Notes: generated by a model not told the origin, from the sequence alone. A stretch of 64,000 nt of DNA from Isoetes taiwanensis (GCA_021234155.1 JAJEKV010000059.1:1533844-1597843), one strand, 5' to 3'. Positions 36,672-47,676 are shown, numbered from the stretch's first letter. A program made the numbers and translations.

Positions 36672-37985
36672 CTACCTAGTGGCATCAAGAAGATGGTGGG
36701 TTGTCCATTTGAAAGAGATGACAGCTCGACGATGATTAATTTTTGGGCAGCACCCATTGTCTTCGTCCAGTCTTTTCCATTCGTTACGCTCCATATCAAA
36801 TGCATCACAATGTGAAATATCATGAAAATAGAACAGATTGTGGTCTTTGGTGATATCAAAATTACTAACTCCTGAATGGCTCAAGTTGAACCAATTATTG
36901 TCCTTGGTATGAAACTCAGGAACCCTGGAAAAGCTCATCCTCGACCAAGAAAGTTCGTGGTCCCAATGTGGGCACTGGATGGTCTTAAGAAGTCTCCACC
37001 CCAACACATCCATCACCCAGAAGCATAATTCAAAGCAGCTGTTTAGCCCTACTACTAGAACTTTTCCGTTGAATTCAAACAATTGAGGGCGTAGTTTATG
37101 CCACCATTCTATCTTTAGAAGACGGGATATTGAGACCCCTTGCCACATTTCATCAAGTGGAGAATGACATCTGGAAATCTGTGTACTAATTAAGTCATAC
37201 TTGATGAGAACTGGTCTTGCCCAGTGGCCATGCTCATTGACACCATATTCAGATGCAAGGATATAGGCAATGGTTCCAATGACAATAACCTTGAATAGCC
37301 TATAACAATCATCATGGAAGAGGATGTGGACAGGAATGTCCTTCCAGAGGCGAGATGAAGAGTCAAAGACAAAGGGGCAAGAGAGGCAAACTAGAACAAG
37401 GAAGAAACCACCAGGACCTTCCTTTGGAGACACGCAAACTGAATTTCTATTGAAGGGTGTGGAAGAGGAAGGGAGGGGGGGAAGCTCAAGCCATTGGTGC
37501 AAGATAGGGTTACAAACAGCCAAGGAAGGTTTTTTTCTAGTACTAAGGAGAAGATGCTCAAAGCACAAAAGGCCACCAGAGGAGGCAAGGGGGAGGTACA
37601 TGTTGGGGTTGATATTGGGAGGGGTGAGAGGCTGGGTGAGAGGCTGCCATGAATCTGTGGAGTGATCATAGCAGCGCGCATCGACCCCGCGCTCGCCGGC
37701 CGCCAATTGGCGCAAAGAATCGGGCCAGGCGCTGCTCCATGTGATGAATGAAGAGGAACATTGTGGGGATGTGGCAAGGCAATGCTGTGTGTAAGGTTCA
37801 GACACAAGCAGGTGCTTCCAATATTTGCACACACTCCTGAGTGAAAGCCTGTAAATGAGAGGCAATCTAGGCAGGACATTATACAGCAGGAGATCTGTGG
37901 GGAATCTGCTCCACAATTCTGCATCTAACAGCCCTGAAGTCGCCATTATTGCATATGGCTTCCCGGTACTTAGGACTCCTTCCAA
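36672..37985 (-). CDS. F-box protein of the F-box/kelch-like type
   Basis: One intact frame of 437 residues. F-box proteins bind SKP1 through the F-box and bring a substrate to an SCF ubiquitin ligase. The F-box lies at about residues 25-63 (LWSRFPTDLLLYNVLPRLPL, then LRSVCKYWKHLL). The remaining ~370 residues match the plant class with a kelch-like or F-box-associated beta-propeller: repeated tryptophan and hydrophobic strands, such as YDHSTDSWQPL near 105 and VCNPILHQWLELPPL near 155. The second methionine (residue 14, base 37946) is a likely alternative start because MATSGLLDAELWSRFP is a more usual beginning. No frame break is present, unlike the transposons around it. The substrate is unknown. 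Confidence 0.85.
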   Translation of the reverse strand: MEGVLSTGKPYAIMATSGLLDAELWSRFPTDLLLYNVLPRLPLIYRLSLRSVCKYWKHLLVSEPYTQHCLATSPQCSSSFITWSSAWPDSLRQLAAGERGVDARCYDHSTDSWQPLTQPLTPPNINPNMYLPLASSGGLLCFEHLLLSTRKKPSLAVCNPILHQWLELPPLPSSSTPFNRNSVCVSPKEGPGGFFLVLVCLSCPFVFDSSSRLWKDIPVHILFHDDCYRLFKVIVIGTIAYILASEYGVNEHGHWARPVLIKYDLISTQISRCHSPLDEMWQGVSISRLLKIEWWHKLRPQLFEFNGKVLVVGLNSCFELCFWVMDVLGWRLLKTIQCPHWDHELSWSRMSFSRVPEFHTKDNNWFNLSHSGVSNFDITKDHNLFYFHDISHCDAFDMERNEWKRLDEDNGCCPKINHRRAVISFKWTTHHLLDATR

Positions 37986-38360
37986 TCATCAAATGCTTAT
38001 ATCTGGTGATACGGAAGCTTCTGTTACTGTTAGATATTATTTACTAATCTGGATACAGCGGAAGCTTCTAATCTGATCCTATCAGTGGGTCAGAAGTTTC
38101 GTACTCTATGGGTTCCGAGAATCCGGTAGTCAAATCTTAAATGTATATCTTATTCTGGGTCAGCTCTCTACCGTCGAAAACGGGCAGTTCCTGTTCACAT
38201 GTTTGAACAGAAGTCCCAGTTGTTCAGAAGTCTTCAGTTAGGTTTGAATATCACATACAACCCAAGCTGAAAGGGTCAATTTGGTAATTTCTCCAGAAAG
38301 CTCGTATTCCATTATTAGGCGATCATATGAACTTCTAACATCTAGATGTCGAAGAACATG

Positions 38361-38450
38361 AAAGCAAAGAAGAAATGGTGGTTCTATGGTGGACAAAACA
38401 TACAGAAAGCAAAGAAGAAATGGTGGTCCTATGGTGGACAAAACATACAT
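38361..38450. repeat. Two copies of a 45 bp tandem repeat
   Basis: aaagcaaagaagaaatggtg begins each copy. The copies differ at about two positions. The frame stays open but no protein family is recognised. Confidence 0.9.
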
Positions 38451-38762
38451 AAGGACAAACAATATCCCAAATACCACAAGTCATGCCACATCAACCTTTC
38501 CTATGAAAGACCTGAGCACATAGGAGCAACAACAAGGGGACTAAGACCACGGTTGTTTAGCATCTCTGCGGACTTTGAAAGCTTGGTCAAATGCGCATGT
38601 GACTCGCCCTTAGCCTAATATGTGTAAGTGGTCGGTATAATTGATTAATATATATTTCTTAAGTTGTGTTTCTTCGGCAAGTGGAAAACTTTTTAAGTCA
38701 TTGTTAAATAAGATGGCTATGTTTGATCTGTATTCTGACATTTGTAACAATCTCGACTTCAA

Positions 38763-41450
38763 GAAGCTCGGAAAATCTTTTCAAAGTTTGGAAGCCAAAT
38801 GTTTTATTGTGGAATCCTATGATACATGGCTAATATTTGTTTCCTGGATTCCATGCATATTGCAAGCTTCTATATAATATATGTACCGACGTTCCTTGAC
38901 CTTTGATCAACTTCCTTGACAGTGCACATAGCATATGCTGCAATCGCATATATGTTACATTACAACTCCGATTTTTTTCATGGAGATACCGCAACGTTTG
39001 TCCAGTATTGTTCATGAGGTACGTGTCTAATTTTCTTTGCCCTTCTACTTCACTAGCAGCCTATGACTGTTATTGTGGTTTTAGAATAAAAGGTATACAA
39101 CCAATATTGGACGGTGTAGAGTAACACAGTAGCAATTAGACATTAAATCTTGATTAAATGTTTACAAATAGCTTTAGCCTATCTGTATTTTGTACTAATG
39201 ATGATGCTTATATAACCATGATTTACACCGAGGTATTGTATTCATCAATCATCTTACATCCTCGCTCCAAGTAATGTCATGCAACACTTTTGATGTTGGG
39301 CCTCTCCATACTGCTCTTTTGTTTCTTACATTAATGGATCATATTCAGTTGTACCAATAGAATAGATAGATATATTCATGATGTAGGTAGCGAAGACAAT
39401 GACGATGCGCATTTTGTTGATGCACAGGATGAAAAGTACAGACCGAAAGTGGAAGGAGAAGGCATGGGAGCTGACTATATTCCTTTGAATTTGGCTGATT
39501 ATACGACGGCATTGGGCTAATCTTGAGTTATTGATGTGTTGTTTAGTTGTTCTTGCATTTCACATTACTTACTTTGATATGTTACTTTGACATGAATGTG
39601 GATCTGCTCTTTTATTTCTATGTGGATCTTGTGGATATAACTATTAGATGTTGTGCTAGTTTAATATACTGCATAGGATGCATTGTCATTTCATCATGCA
39701 GGTATGCCAGGCATGGAGTCTAATGTCCATGCACTAATGGTCATGCTGTTGCAGCATCTAAAGTCGTGGAAATAAGTGATAGTAGTAACAATGGCAATGT
39801 GACTGGCCCTTTATCTCATCCAAGTCCTCCACCACCTATGCATGTTGATTTGTCATGCCCTCCTGCTTTGCTGCCTCCCTTTGTTAGGCAGCCACATGTG
39901 CTTCCAAATGGAGCCTGCTCCTCGTGCTCATGCTGGACAAATGCCTTCCGTTGCGGATCTAGTGACGAATGGGTTGCCACACCCTGCAGTTGCTGCTGCA
40001 TAAAAAGAACAAGGTCCATGTCGCAGCAGAAATGCTTGACACTATTGTGGGAATTAATACCATAGCTGAAAGTGTGGCGGCTGCAGTTAGAGTCCTCAAG
40101 ATTCAGCTGGGCAGATTGTTCCATGCTTTGGAACATTGCATAGGAGTTATGGAATGGGAGCAGGTCAATGTTTTCATGGAGGAAAGGCAGGCTCTGAGAG
40201 CTTACATGAACATGACAAGAGAAATCTTGATACGCGAGCTCCAGAAGATTGATGGCTTGCAACGGAGGCATGCAAGCGCTGAATTTAAGGTATAACTAGT
40301 TCAGCGAGCATGTGACTTGTGCATCCAAATATAAAAAAAGGTAGCCAATGACAAAGAGAAAAGCTTGAAAAAACATTTGTCTTCTTGGTTGAGCATGACT
40401 GCTTGAGCAATGTTGCATGGTAGTAGCCCCCTGGCTTTGGGCCATGGTGGAGCATCGAGGGATTGGCTTCGTAGTGCATGCTGCAACGTGCATTCTTTAG
40501 AAGGCCACACGTATGACATTTTAAGAGGTGTGAAGTTTGTACTGTTTTCATAAATGTAATATTAATTGCAGATGTGAATGTTGTGGCAGTGACATTGCAT
40601 CCATGGTATTGCATCAAATTGCATTTCTGAAAGGTATGTTGCTCGTGGATCTTAAAGTTATGTTTGAGCTTATATGCGCCTTGTTCTGGAGTGTAGAAGC
40701 AGCCATAACTGTGCATGTACTAGGAGCGGGCAGAACTGTGCATGTAGTAGAAGGTACACAATTCTCCAACTGTCATATTCAGACCCAGAGGTGAGATCGT
40801 TATTTCAGCTTCCCACAAGTCTGTTATCCAAGTTTAGGGAATGTTTTAATGTTTGAAGTCGTGAGAGAATAGGTGTGGAGCAGTAAGAACCGGGAATAGG
40901 AGATGCATTTGCAACGCTCCGTAATCTGCTATATCTAAATGTATAGACACAATTGCTTCTGTAACTTATTTCCATGACGGTAGGTTTTAAATGTAAAGGG
41001 TTTGAATGCATAATGTAGTGTCATGTTAATGTATATTGCTGTTGTATGAGGGTATGGTCCATTTCCTAATCAAATGTGATCAATTGTTGCCTGTACTTCA
41101 TGTGAAGACACGTTCGTGTAATGTTACATCTACATGGAAATGGTGGTACTTGTCACAGGTTGGGTTTGTTGGTATGTTTATTGAGCAGGGTATGTTTATT
41201 GAGGTTGGGCTTGTTGGTATGTTTGGTGAACAGCACCATGAATAAAGCAAGCCTTTCACGGCCCTCAATAGTGAGCTTATGGTCCATTATATCATACATG
41301 CAAATTTACTGCCACAACAGGTTGCATGTCCGTTATGAGCTGCACAAGGGCATGCAAGATAGGCTCTTTGTGAGACAGTAAAGGACACTCAAAGCTAGAC
41401 TATTGAAGGTAATTAAAATTGCAACGCACTTGTTCGTATGCCTCATTTTC
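38763..41450 (+). mobile_element. Replitron-like element, copy C (internally deleted)
   Basis: Matches copy B (47677-51528) over ~2.7 kb, starting near agaagctc and running at least to cattttc at 41450. The Rep domain is missing: the shared left flank up to atagatatattcat (near 39373) joins directly to the last ~45 codons of the Rep exon. The second exon and the long non-coding 3' part are kept. This has the form of a non-autonomous deletion derivative. The true right end is not known, because copy B is interrupted at the matching point. Near 41158-41234 there is a short imperfect direct repeat (gggcttgttggtatgtttg). Confidence 0.65.
39387..40295 (+). pseudogene. Copy C Rep remnant: end of the Rep exon and the C-terminal exon
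   Basis: The region 39387-39520 encodes the acidic end of the Rep exon (FVDAQDEKYR, then GADYIPLNLADYT). After a ~180 base gap with an acceptor-like catgcag|gt at 39702, the second exon runs to TAA at 40293-40295. It encodes VVEISDSSNN, a proline-rich stretch, then a helical domain (IAESVAAAVRVLKIQLGRLF and LIRELQKIDGLQRRHA). A frame change near 39900-39970 separates the proline-rich part from the helical part. No HUH or tyrosine motif is left, so it cannot act as an endonuclease. Confidence 0.65.
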
Positions 41451-41992
41451 ACTCCTCTAATTTGTATTCCAGCACAGCTAAAGGAGGCCAAATTATATGC
41501 TGTTGTGTTATATGGTGAGAAGACGAGACAATTTAATCAAATTCAATATGTGCAACAGTTTGTAGTGGCGGAAAGAATCATTTGTCTATTCTGTGATTCA
41601 GTCCCAGAATCAATTGTATTGTAGAATGCAATGTCTGGCTCTTCCTGATTCCTCGGTGAAGAATTAGGAAGCTTGCATGTCTGGCTCTGCCTGGTTTGAC
41701 AGGGGGTTCAAATCCCCTTAATTCATGTTTTTTGACCTGCATGTTGACTTCTTTCAATGGTTGGCAAATCTTATCTTGAGGTGGAAATGCAGATTTGACC
41801 CCATCAAAGATTCGATGGACTGCGTACAATGCACAAGAAGGAATAAGCATTGGAATATTACTGTAATCAAGTGCTAAGAAAGAGCAATAAGGTAGAAAAT
41901 GCTCATCTCCCTTCTTTTTTTTGTTCCATCTCAAGTACAACTAGGTATTAAAGGTCTACAACTTCATGGTTGCCTCATAGAACTGTACTTAT

Positions 41993-42021
41993 GCCTGGGA
42001 AAGCCGGGCACCCATTACTAG
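41993..42021 (+). mobile_element. Helitron-like 3' end (plus strand)
   Basis: A 6 bp stem with one G-T pair (gcctgg 41993-41998, ccgggc 42004-42009) is followed by acccatta, CTAG (42018-42021) and T. It has the same layout as the minus-strand end at 26636. The element would lie to the left. Its 5' end was not found. Confidence 0.55.
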
Positions 42022-42107
42022 TGTGCAGATAAGATATTGAATACATAGAAAGTAAAATGGACAGTAGTTATCCCATAGCTAGATTATGATTTATAGGTTT
42101 GAAAGCT

Positions 42108-42136
42108 ATGCCCAGAATTGCTGGGCATCATAACTT
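42108..42136 (+). mobile_element. Helitron-like 3' end with variant terminus
   Basis: A perfect stem (atgcccag, loop aatt, ctgggcat near 42109-42127) is followed by cataa and CTTGT in place of CTAGT. It lies ~115 bases right of the previous end. It could be a mutated sister terminus or a nested insertion. Confidence 0.4.
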
Positions 42137-42282
42137 GTATTCTTTGAATGTCATCGCAATTGTGAAGCTTTGAAAGCCATCCTAAAGATAGAGCATTGCA
42201 GATTTGCAACTCATCTGCCAGCAATCAAATGGTACTTCAGTATGCAGTGCCATGTGATGCTGTGAAAGCGGTCCTGACCATG

Positions 42283-43590
42283 GAACAATCACTGTTAGAT
42301 ATAGTTACAAGCTCATCAAACCAATAAAATACTCCAACAAAATTCATTGAAAATTGCTCATGTGATTCATGAGAGGGATCTTATGGTCTTACTATCCTTC
42401 TACTTCCACTACAAAAAGCGCCTTTTGCTGTGCCAGATCATCTTCTTTGGGGATGGTCTGTCGTGGCTCAGTGCCTTCTACGACTCCCAAAGCAATTTTG
42501 CTTTGGAGTATAGAGTTATATACCACTCATGTCCATGTGTCATATCCCTTGCCCTAAAAAACTTGAGGTTCGAGATGCATGAGTGAATTAGGGTTTGTCA
42601 TTTCCTAAGCACAGGATCTCTTTTGATTTTGGAGTTTCGAAAGCCCGTTCTAATACCATGTAGAGTCTAAAGCAAAATGCAAACCAAGAAACTAGATACA
42701 TAAAATGAATGAATGAAATACAGCGGGCCTTTGGCTAATATACCCTAATGGGGAGTCCAGACCTAAAATCAGCCGCAGTTGGGGAGGTGGGCGTGACTAG
42801 CTGCACATCAATCCCCCCAGTTGCAACAGTTTCATTGATGGGTGTACGAGGATCTCCTACCAGATTAGCAGTGCTGCGATGTAACTTGCAGCGCTGATCA
42901 GAATGATGTGTCTTGCAGCTTGCATTTATTTTTTTTTATTTTTTTTATTATATCCATGTGAATCCAGTGTAATGGTCGTAAATGTAAAAAACTAGGTGTC
43001 TGATGTAACTGTATGTGGTTACAACAGACCTGCAACATATCTATGGGTGTGACATGTCCACTATTGGCCAAGTTCCAGAGTAGAGAAGCTTTGTTCCGGT
43101 TGATATTAGAAATTTTCCGTTGAGCTAGCGCATCGTAGAGAAAATTTCAGGTAGATTTTTATACATGTTTGTATAAGGGCAATACAAAATCTACATCAGG
43201 ACTGAAAATATCCAGCTATTTTTGAGGAAACATTAGGGAATTAATTTTTCGATTGAGTTTAAAAGTTTTCCCAACACTAAACGTGTCAGATGTGCTATCT
43301 TCAACACACGATGGTATGGTACATCTCTCCAGACTGCAATGGCACATGTGTCAAAAACATATAGGATGGACCACTCTCTAAATTTGGGCTAACAACTGTC
43401 TAAACAAGAAGACGGACCACCGTTTATGTCTAAAAATGGACAGACTTGTCTAAAATTGAGATTGTCTAAAAAAGGATGAAGCAATTGCTGTTAGATATAG
43501 CTACAGGCTCCCAAAACCAATATAATACTCTAATAAAATTCAAAAATTGCTCATGTTATTCACGAGAGGGATCATATGGTACCTCTTCTC
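42283..43590. repeat. Pair of ~100 bp direct repeats 1.2 kb apart
   Basis: Bases 42290-42390 and 43490-43585 share ctgttagatatag, ccaat.taaatactc and gagagggatc.tatggt. The copies are about 85% alike. They may flank an old insertion. Confidence 0.55.
42636..42661 (-). mobile_element. Copia-like LTR end and primer-binding remnant (minus strand)
   Basis: On the minus strand, tttagactctaca is followed by TGGTATTAGAACGGGC, close to the copia primer-binding site TGGTATCAGAGC with its usual G-rich continuation. The LTR would extend to the right from 42660. No coding remains were recognised on either side. Confidence 0.4.
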
Positions 43591-43696
43591 TCACAGGAGA
43601 TTGAGGGATGTTATAACCATGCCTAGCAATATACTCATGTATCAATGTTTGAATAAAATGAAATAACAACATAGCACTTTATAAAACTTACAAAAT

Positions 43697-44047
43697 TAAC
43701 TCACCAAGGAGACCTACAAAAGCTGGAGGATCAACAGGGACACCAAGACCTTCTACATCTTGTGGCAGAACATTACCCAGCTCATATAAAAGAATTGTGC
43801 TCTTATGTACCTGAAAATAAGTGATCAGAATTACAAAAGGGTATGAAATTGGGCATCACAGAAGATTCAGCAAGTGTTTAAGTACTTACAAGGCATTGTC
43901 TCCGTCATTTAAACTCCCATCAAGCCAAAATACCACTGCTGCTAACAAGAATAAGATAATAAATGCACTTGTGGTTCGAGCAGCAACAATATTAAAAAGT
44001 GCCTTGCGACTGGGTAGAAGCAACTCAAAGTTGTTCATCAAATGTGC
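43697..44047 (-). pseudogene. Two exon-like segments of an unrecognised gene
   Basis: On the minus strand, acceptor ctctctcag opens exon 43890-44047, which encodes a peptide with a hydrophobic, probably membrane-spanning run (AFIILFLLAAVVFWLDG). It ends at donor gtaagt. A second exon follows acceptor tattttcag, near 43697-43810, and encodes YELGNVLPQDVEGLGVPVD before donor gtgagt. The open frames do not join with the simplest splice choice; an acceptor a few bases downstream would join them. The family is not recognised. It may be a fragment of a host membrane protein gene. Confidence 0.35.
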
Positions 44048-44419
44048 TGAGAGAGTTAGTTTTAAATTAAAGATCTATCTCTGCCTTTGGTTGTACAAGA
44101 CACATCTGGAAAAGACAACAATCTCTATGCTCAGGCTTTACCATAACATACAGCATGCTGCACCCAAAGTTCTGCAGAGACTACAAGTTCCATGACCAAT
44201 GCATTGGGAAACATTACAGAACCATCATTCAATTAAATTGGGATTATGTCTTAATTTTGGGACAAATTTCATATTGCATGTTTTTAGTAGCATATTCAAA
44301 TTCACACATTTCACCTCAAAATTATGAAAACGTAATATCATGTTATTTACAAAATAGTCAATATTTCACAATATAGCACCATATCATAAAAACGTGATAA
44401 CAAAAATTTACATAGTTAT

Positions 44420-46180
44420 TCAACTTTCTTCCAGCACCCCCAATGATATCATAGCCTTCTTCCTGACATCCTGAGGTATTGTAATTCTCGCATTTCTAGC
44501 TGGAATAGTGTTTGGAGTCCATGAGTACAAAACACTTTCATAGTCTAGCCAAAGATCGGGATCACTTGGATTTCTCCTCCATCTCTTTGTCCAACAATCT
44601 GAGTACCTTTCTTTATCCGATACGTTGGTCAACTGATGCACTGGACACCACTATTCCACCCGCACATGGTTGAAGTTAATATTACCTTCTTCTTTGCAAA
44701 TATCAGAGATAGTGAACCCCAACCACACTGGATATGTATCTAAATCTGCTGGCTTTACTACCACAAATTGGTGGCATTCCAAGTCAGTGGAAGGTTCATA
44801 AGCATCCATGCCTAGAAACTTTGGCCTATTGTTCTTAGGACCAACATAGTGTTTGTCAGAAGGAGGAGGAGCATATTGCTTACGAATGCTACTTACAGTG
44901 TCATCAACATCCTCACTAGTTTTAGGCAACCACCCTTCTTTCAATTCATCTGAGGATGTGTCTATCTCCCCCAACAGGTTAATCACCTTCTTCCAGTAAG
45001 CCACCAAGACACGGTTGGTGTCATCTGGATTGGTTTGCCAATGCTTTATATAGTCCTGGATTCCTTCCTTAGTCAATCCCAATTGCTTCACTTCTTCAGT
45101 AGGTTTTAGAGCTTTTGGTTGACCTGGAGGTATCATAGACTTGCCATTCTCATCTCTACGCCATATTTCCTCCCCTCCTCTCCACTCATCCTCTGAAGGT
45201 CTCATCTTCCATTGGAAGATTGGAATCCCATCTCATCCAAAAAGTGAACTGCAGAGGCCTGGAATGACCTTCAAGATCCAATGTATAACCATCCACAAAG
45301 CTCTTCCAATCGGGCACTTCTTCTATGAGAGAAGCTATAGGGTTTGGAGTGGTGCATTCATGCAAGATTTCCATTAGCCTAGGAAAGTTGGTCACTGTTT
45401 GCTGCTTCAGTATACAACTATATTTGCCATATAATGCATCCACATCCTCATGGGTATGTCCGGGCATAAGAAACCCTAAATTAACTCTTTCAAATATCCC
45501 CACAGCTGTTAAGTAGGATAGGAAAGAAAACATCCACCTGTTCTTATTTTGGCCAGCACAATTATCAAGTTGCAAGAGAAACCTTTTGGGTAGATCTTGA
45601 GGTCTAGCACGTGAAGTTGAAGCTCCAACATGTTCATTAGACCCATGCTTCCTAAACCTTGCCTTGCTGAACTTTTCAATATTGTTAGGGTTTCCATCTA
45701 ACAATGCTCTATGTAGTGCCTGGCTAGCTGTAGGGTCCTCGAGGTGACCATTGTATCCATTTTCATAGTTTCTCAAACACCTCATGATACTCCCAATATG
45801 AAAATCTGGACCATCACTCCACAACTCCAAACTAAAATGGCCATAGTAGGTTTGAGTCTGCCCATGCAAGATTGCCCCAGTCATTGAGATCTGTAAAGGG
45901 TATGATCTTCCACATGACTTTGGTATGTACTTGAATTGTGGAAGACAAGTCTTTTGCTGGTCCATCTTGTCATGTATAATACATAAATAGTTATTGGGTT
46001 CCAATGCAGATAATGTCCTCCACATCCAATAACATGATCTACACGATAGTTGGTCAGCTCCTAGCCCTTTGACTAGGTTGCACAGTCTTATCAAGAGTCT
46101 CCTTCAACTTAGCACATAAATTGCACTTTGCAAAGTTGTTTGAAGTTGCTATGGTGACATGATTGAAATGCTTCTTCCAT
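44420..46180 (-). pseudogene. DUF7869-like gene, broken
   Basis: Reading right to left, the gene has an N-terminal cysteine stretch near 46110-46180 (NNFAKCNLCAKLKETLDK). A 302-residue frame (45186-46094) follows, with IIHDKMD (39-45), LLQLDNCAGQNKNRW (173-187) and FLMPGHTHEDVDALYGKYS (208-226). The frame then continues at 44651-45205 and 44420-44641. The LDN and GHTHEDVD blocks match proteins I know as DUF7869, which are widespread and often repeated in eukaryotic genomes. A nuclease-type fold using these aspartates and histidines is only a guess. Breaks: a stop or shift near 46090, a shift at 45186-45205 and TAG near 44651. It abuts Replitron-like copy A head to head. Mobile-element origin is likely but unproven. 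Confidence 0.6.
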
Positions 46181-46181
46181 A

Positions 46182-47289
46182 GGTGCAATGATTCTATGCA
46201 AAGCTTTGACAGGAAGCCGCCTTCACTGTTTTGAAGGCTTAGTTGGGTACTGTTTAAAAGACCTGGGAAAGTTGCATTTCCAGGTGCATTTACACAATGT
46301 GAGCGCTGAGCAGGTGAAGGTTGGCAAGGAGTTATATGCGCTATATGGCGCTGGAGAAGTGAAGAATTTAGTGCTCCTTGACAATAGGAACATTATGGCT
46401 AGAGCCTATCATTATCTGTTATACCATAGTGGGAGATTTAGGACTGCATCGTTTACCCATACGGTGAAACGTATGTTACAGACTGGCAAGTTTAGGCTTG
46501 CTAGTTCGTGGGTTTTGCCAAATAACTCAGCCTACGTGTCTCTGGAGCGCGTGCAAGCAGCGTGGAGGATAATGCTTGCACCTGAGAGATGTGCCTACAA
46601 AGATGTAAGAACGAGTTTGTTTGGGACACAACCAGGCATTGTCCCAGTAGAGAAGATCGGGAAGAGAAGGAAGCGCATGTGGGATAAGGCACGGGTGTTT
46701 GATGATGGAGAGGAGGAGGAGGATGGGAGCAATGATGACGATGAATTCGTTTATGCAGATAGTGGAGTGCAGACGCCTTGCGCAGAGATCCCTGCTGATG
46801 ATTGTGATTTCATTCCGTTAGACATGCATGATTGGACCTTTGATATTGGTTGAGGTAGTACTTTGTTCGCTACATATTGCTAATTGCTATGTTATTTACG
46901 AATGCATGCAGGTGATGGACGCGATGTGGAGGTAATTGTGTTGAGCGACAGCTCTGATGAGGAGGTGTCAGATGGACGTTCGGCAGTAGCAGAGGGGCCA
47001 GATAGTATTGTCACACATTTGCAGGAGGCAGAGCAGTCAATCAAAGAGGTTTGTGAAGCTGTAGGAAAACTGCGGTTAGCACTTGCAGAGGTGTTGGACC
47101 GCATTCAAGCAAGTGTGGATCTTGTTGAGAGAAGGAGTGAGCTCCATAATATTGGAAGGTGTCTTGTTGCGCCCACATCTGAATCTTTGTCGAGGCCTCC
47201 TACTGAAGGAGCTTCGTGAGCTGGACGCGCTCAGGCGAAGACATGATCCCTCCATTGGATGCTCAAGGAAGAGAAATGGTGGACAGTAG
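46182..47289 (+). pseudogene. Replitron-like Rep, copy A (5' truncated)
   Basis: Rep-type HUH transposase of the Y1 class, missing its N-terminus. Exon 1 (46182-46848) begins just before the tyrosine block: CFEGLVGYCLKD, with the tyrosine at 46248-46250 and the lysine at 46257-46259. It continues through NLVLLDNRNIMARAYHY and an acidic tail. Splicing from G|gttgag (46848) to tgcatgcag| (46911) removes 63 bases and joins DIG to DGRDVEV in frame. Exon 2 carries VEVIVLSDSSDEE, a SUMO-interaction-like motif, then a heptad-like helical region (47010-47135). Near 47160 the frame shifts to one that encodes LLLKELRELDALRRRHD and ends at 47289. The HUH histidines are absent: the 5' side is cut where the DUF7869-like gene begins. 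Confidence 0.7.
46849..46911 (+). other. Predicted 63 bp intron in Replitron-like copy A
   Basis: Donor gttgag, acceptor aatgcatgcag. Removing it avoids the TGA at 46851 and joins two conserved coding parts in frame. Copies B and C have the same arrangement, with GC in place of GT at the donor. Confidence 0.6.
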
Positions 47290-47676
47290 CAAGTTAGTGG
47301 AGAGATGCACATGCTGTACATGTGTTATCAACTAGTGCTTCTGTTGTGACGGTGGAGAGTAGGAAGTTAGTGCAGACATGGACATGCTGTACATATGTTC
47401 TGGAGTAGTCGTTCTGTTCATGTGTTGTGGAGTAGTAGTTCTGTTGTGTGTAAATCTGTTATATTGCATTGTAAATATAATATGAGTATCACTATTAAAA
47501 TAGGGTCAACGTGTAATTGAAAGTGAAGTGAAATGTGCCTATGGTTGGATATGACCTTACAAAGTGGCAGACTGTTTTCAAGCATAAAAAATATTGACCT
47601 TTGATTTGGCATAATGTGGAGAATATTCTCAAAATCAATGTCTCACATGAAATCCCACAACGAAACCCATAAACCA
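47290..47676. other. Presumed 3' region of copy A
   Basis: Non-coding, with a repeated word cacatgctgtacat / gacatgctgtacat near 47307 and 47380 and AT-rich sequence suited to polyadenylation. No gene was seen. Confidence 0.4.

Noticed and set aside
37324-37924. Long frames on both strands over the F-box gene
   Set aside because: Shadows of the intact F-box frame, with low-complexity peptides and no domain.
41690-41730. A tRNA gene ending near ggttcaaatcccc
   Set aside because: Only the T-arm-like part is present; no matching acceptor stem or anticodon arm was found.
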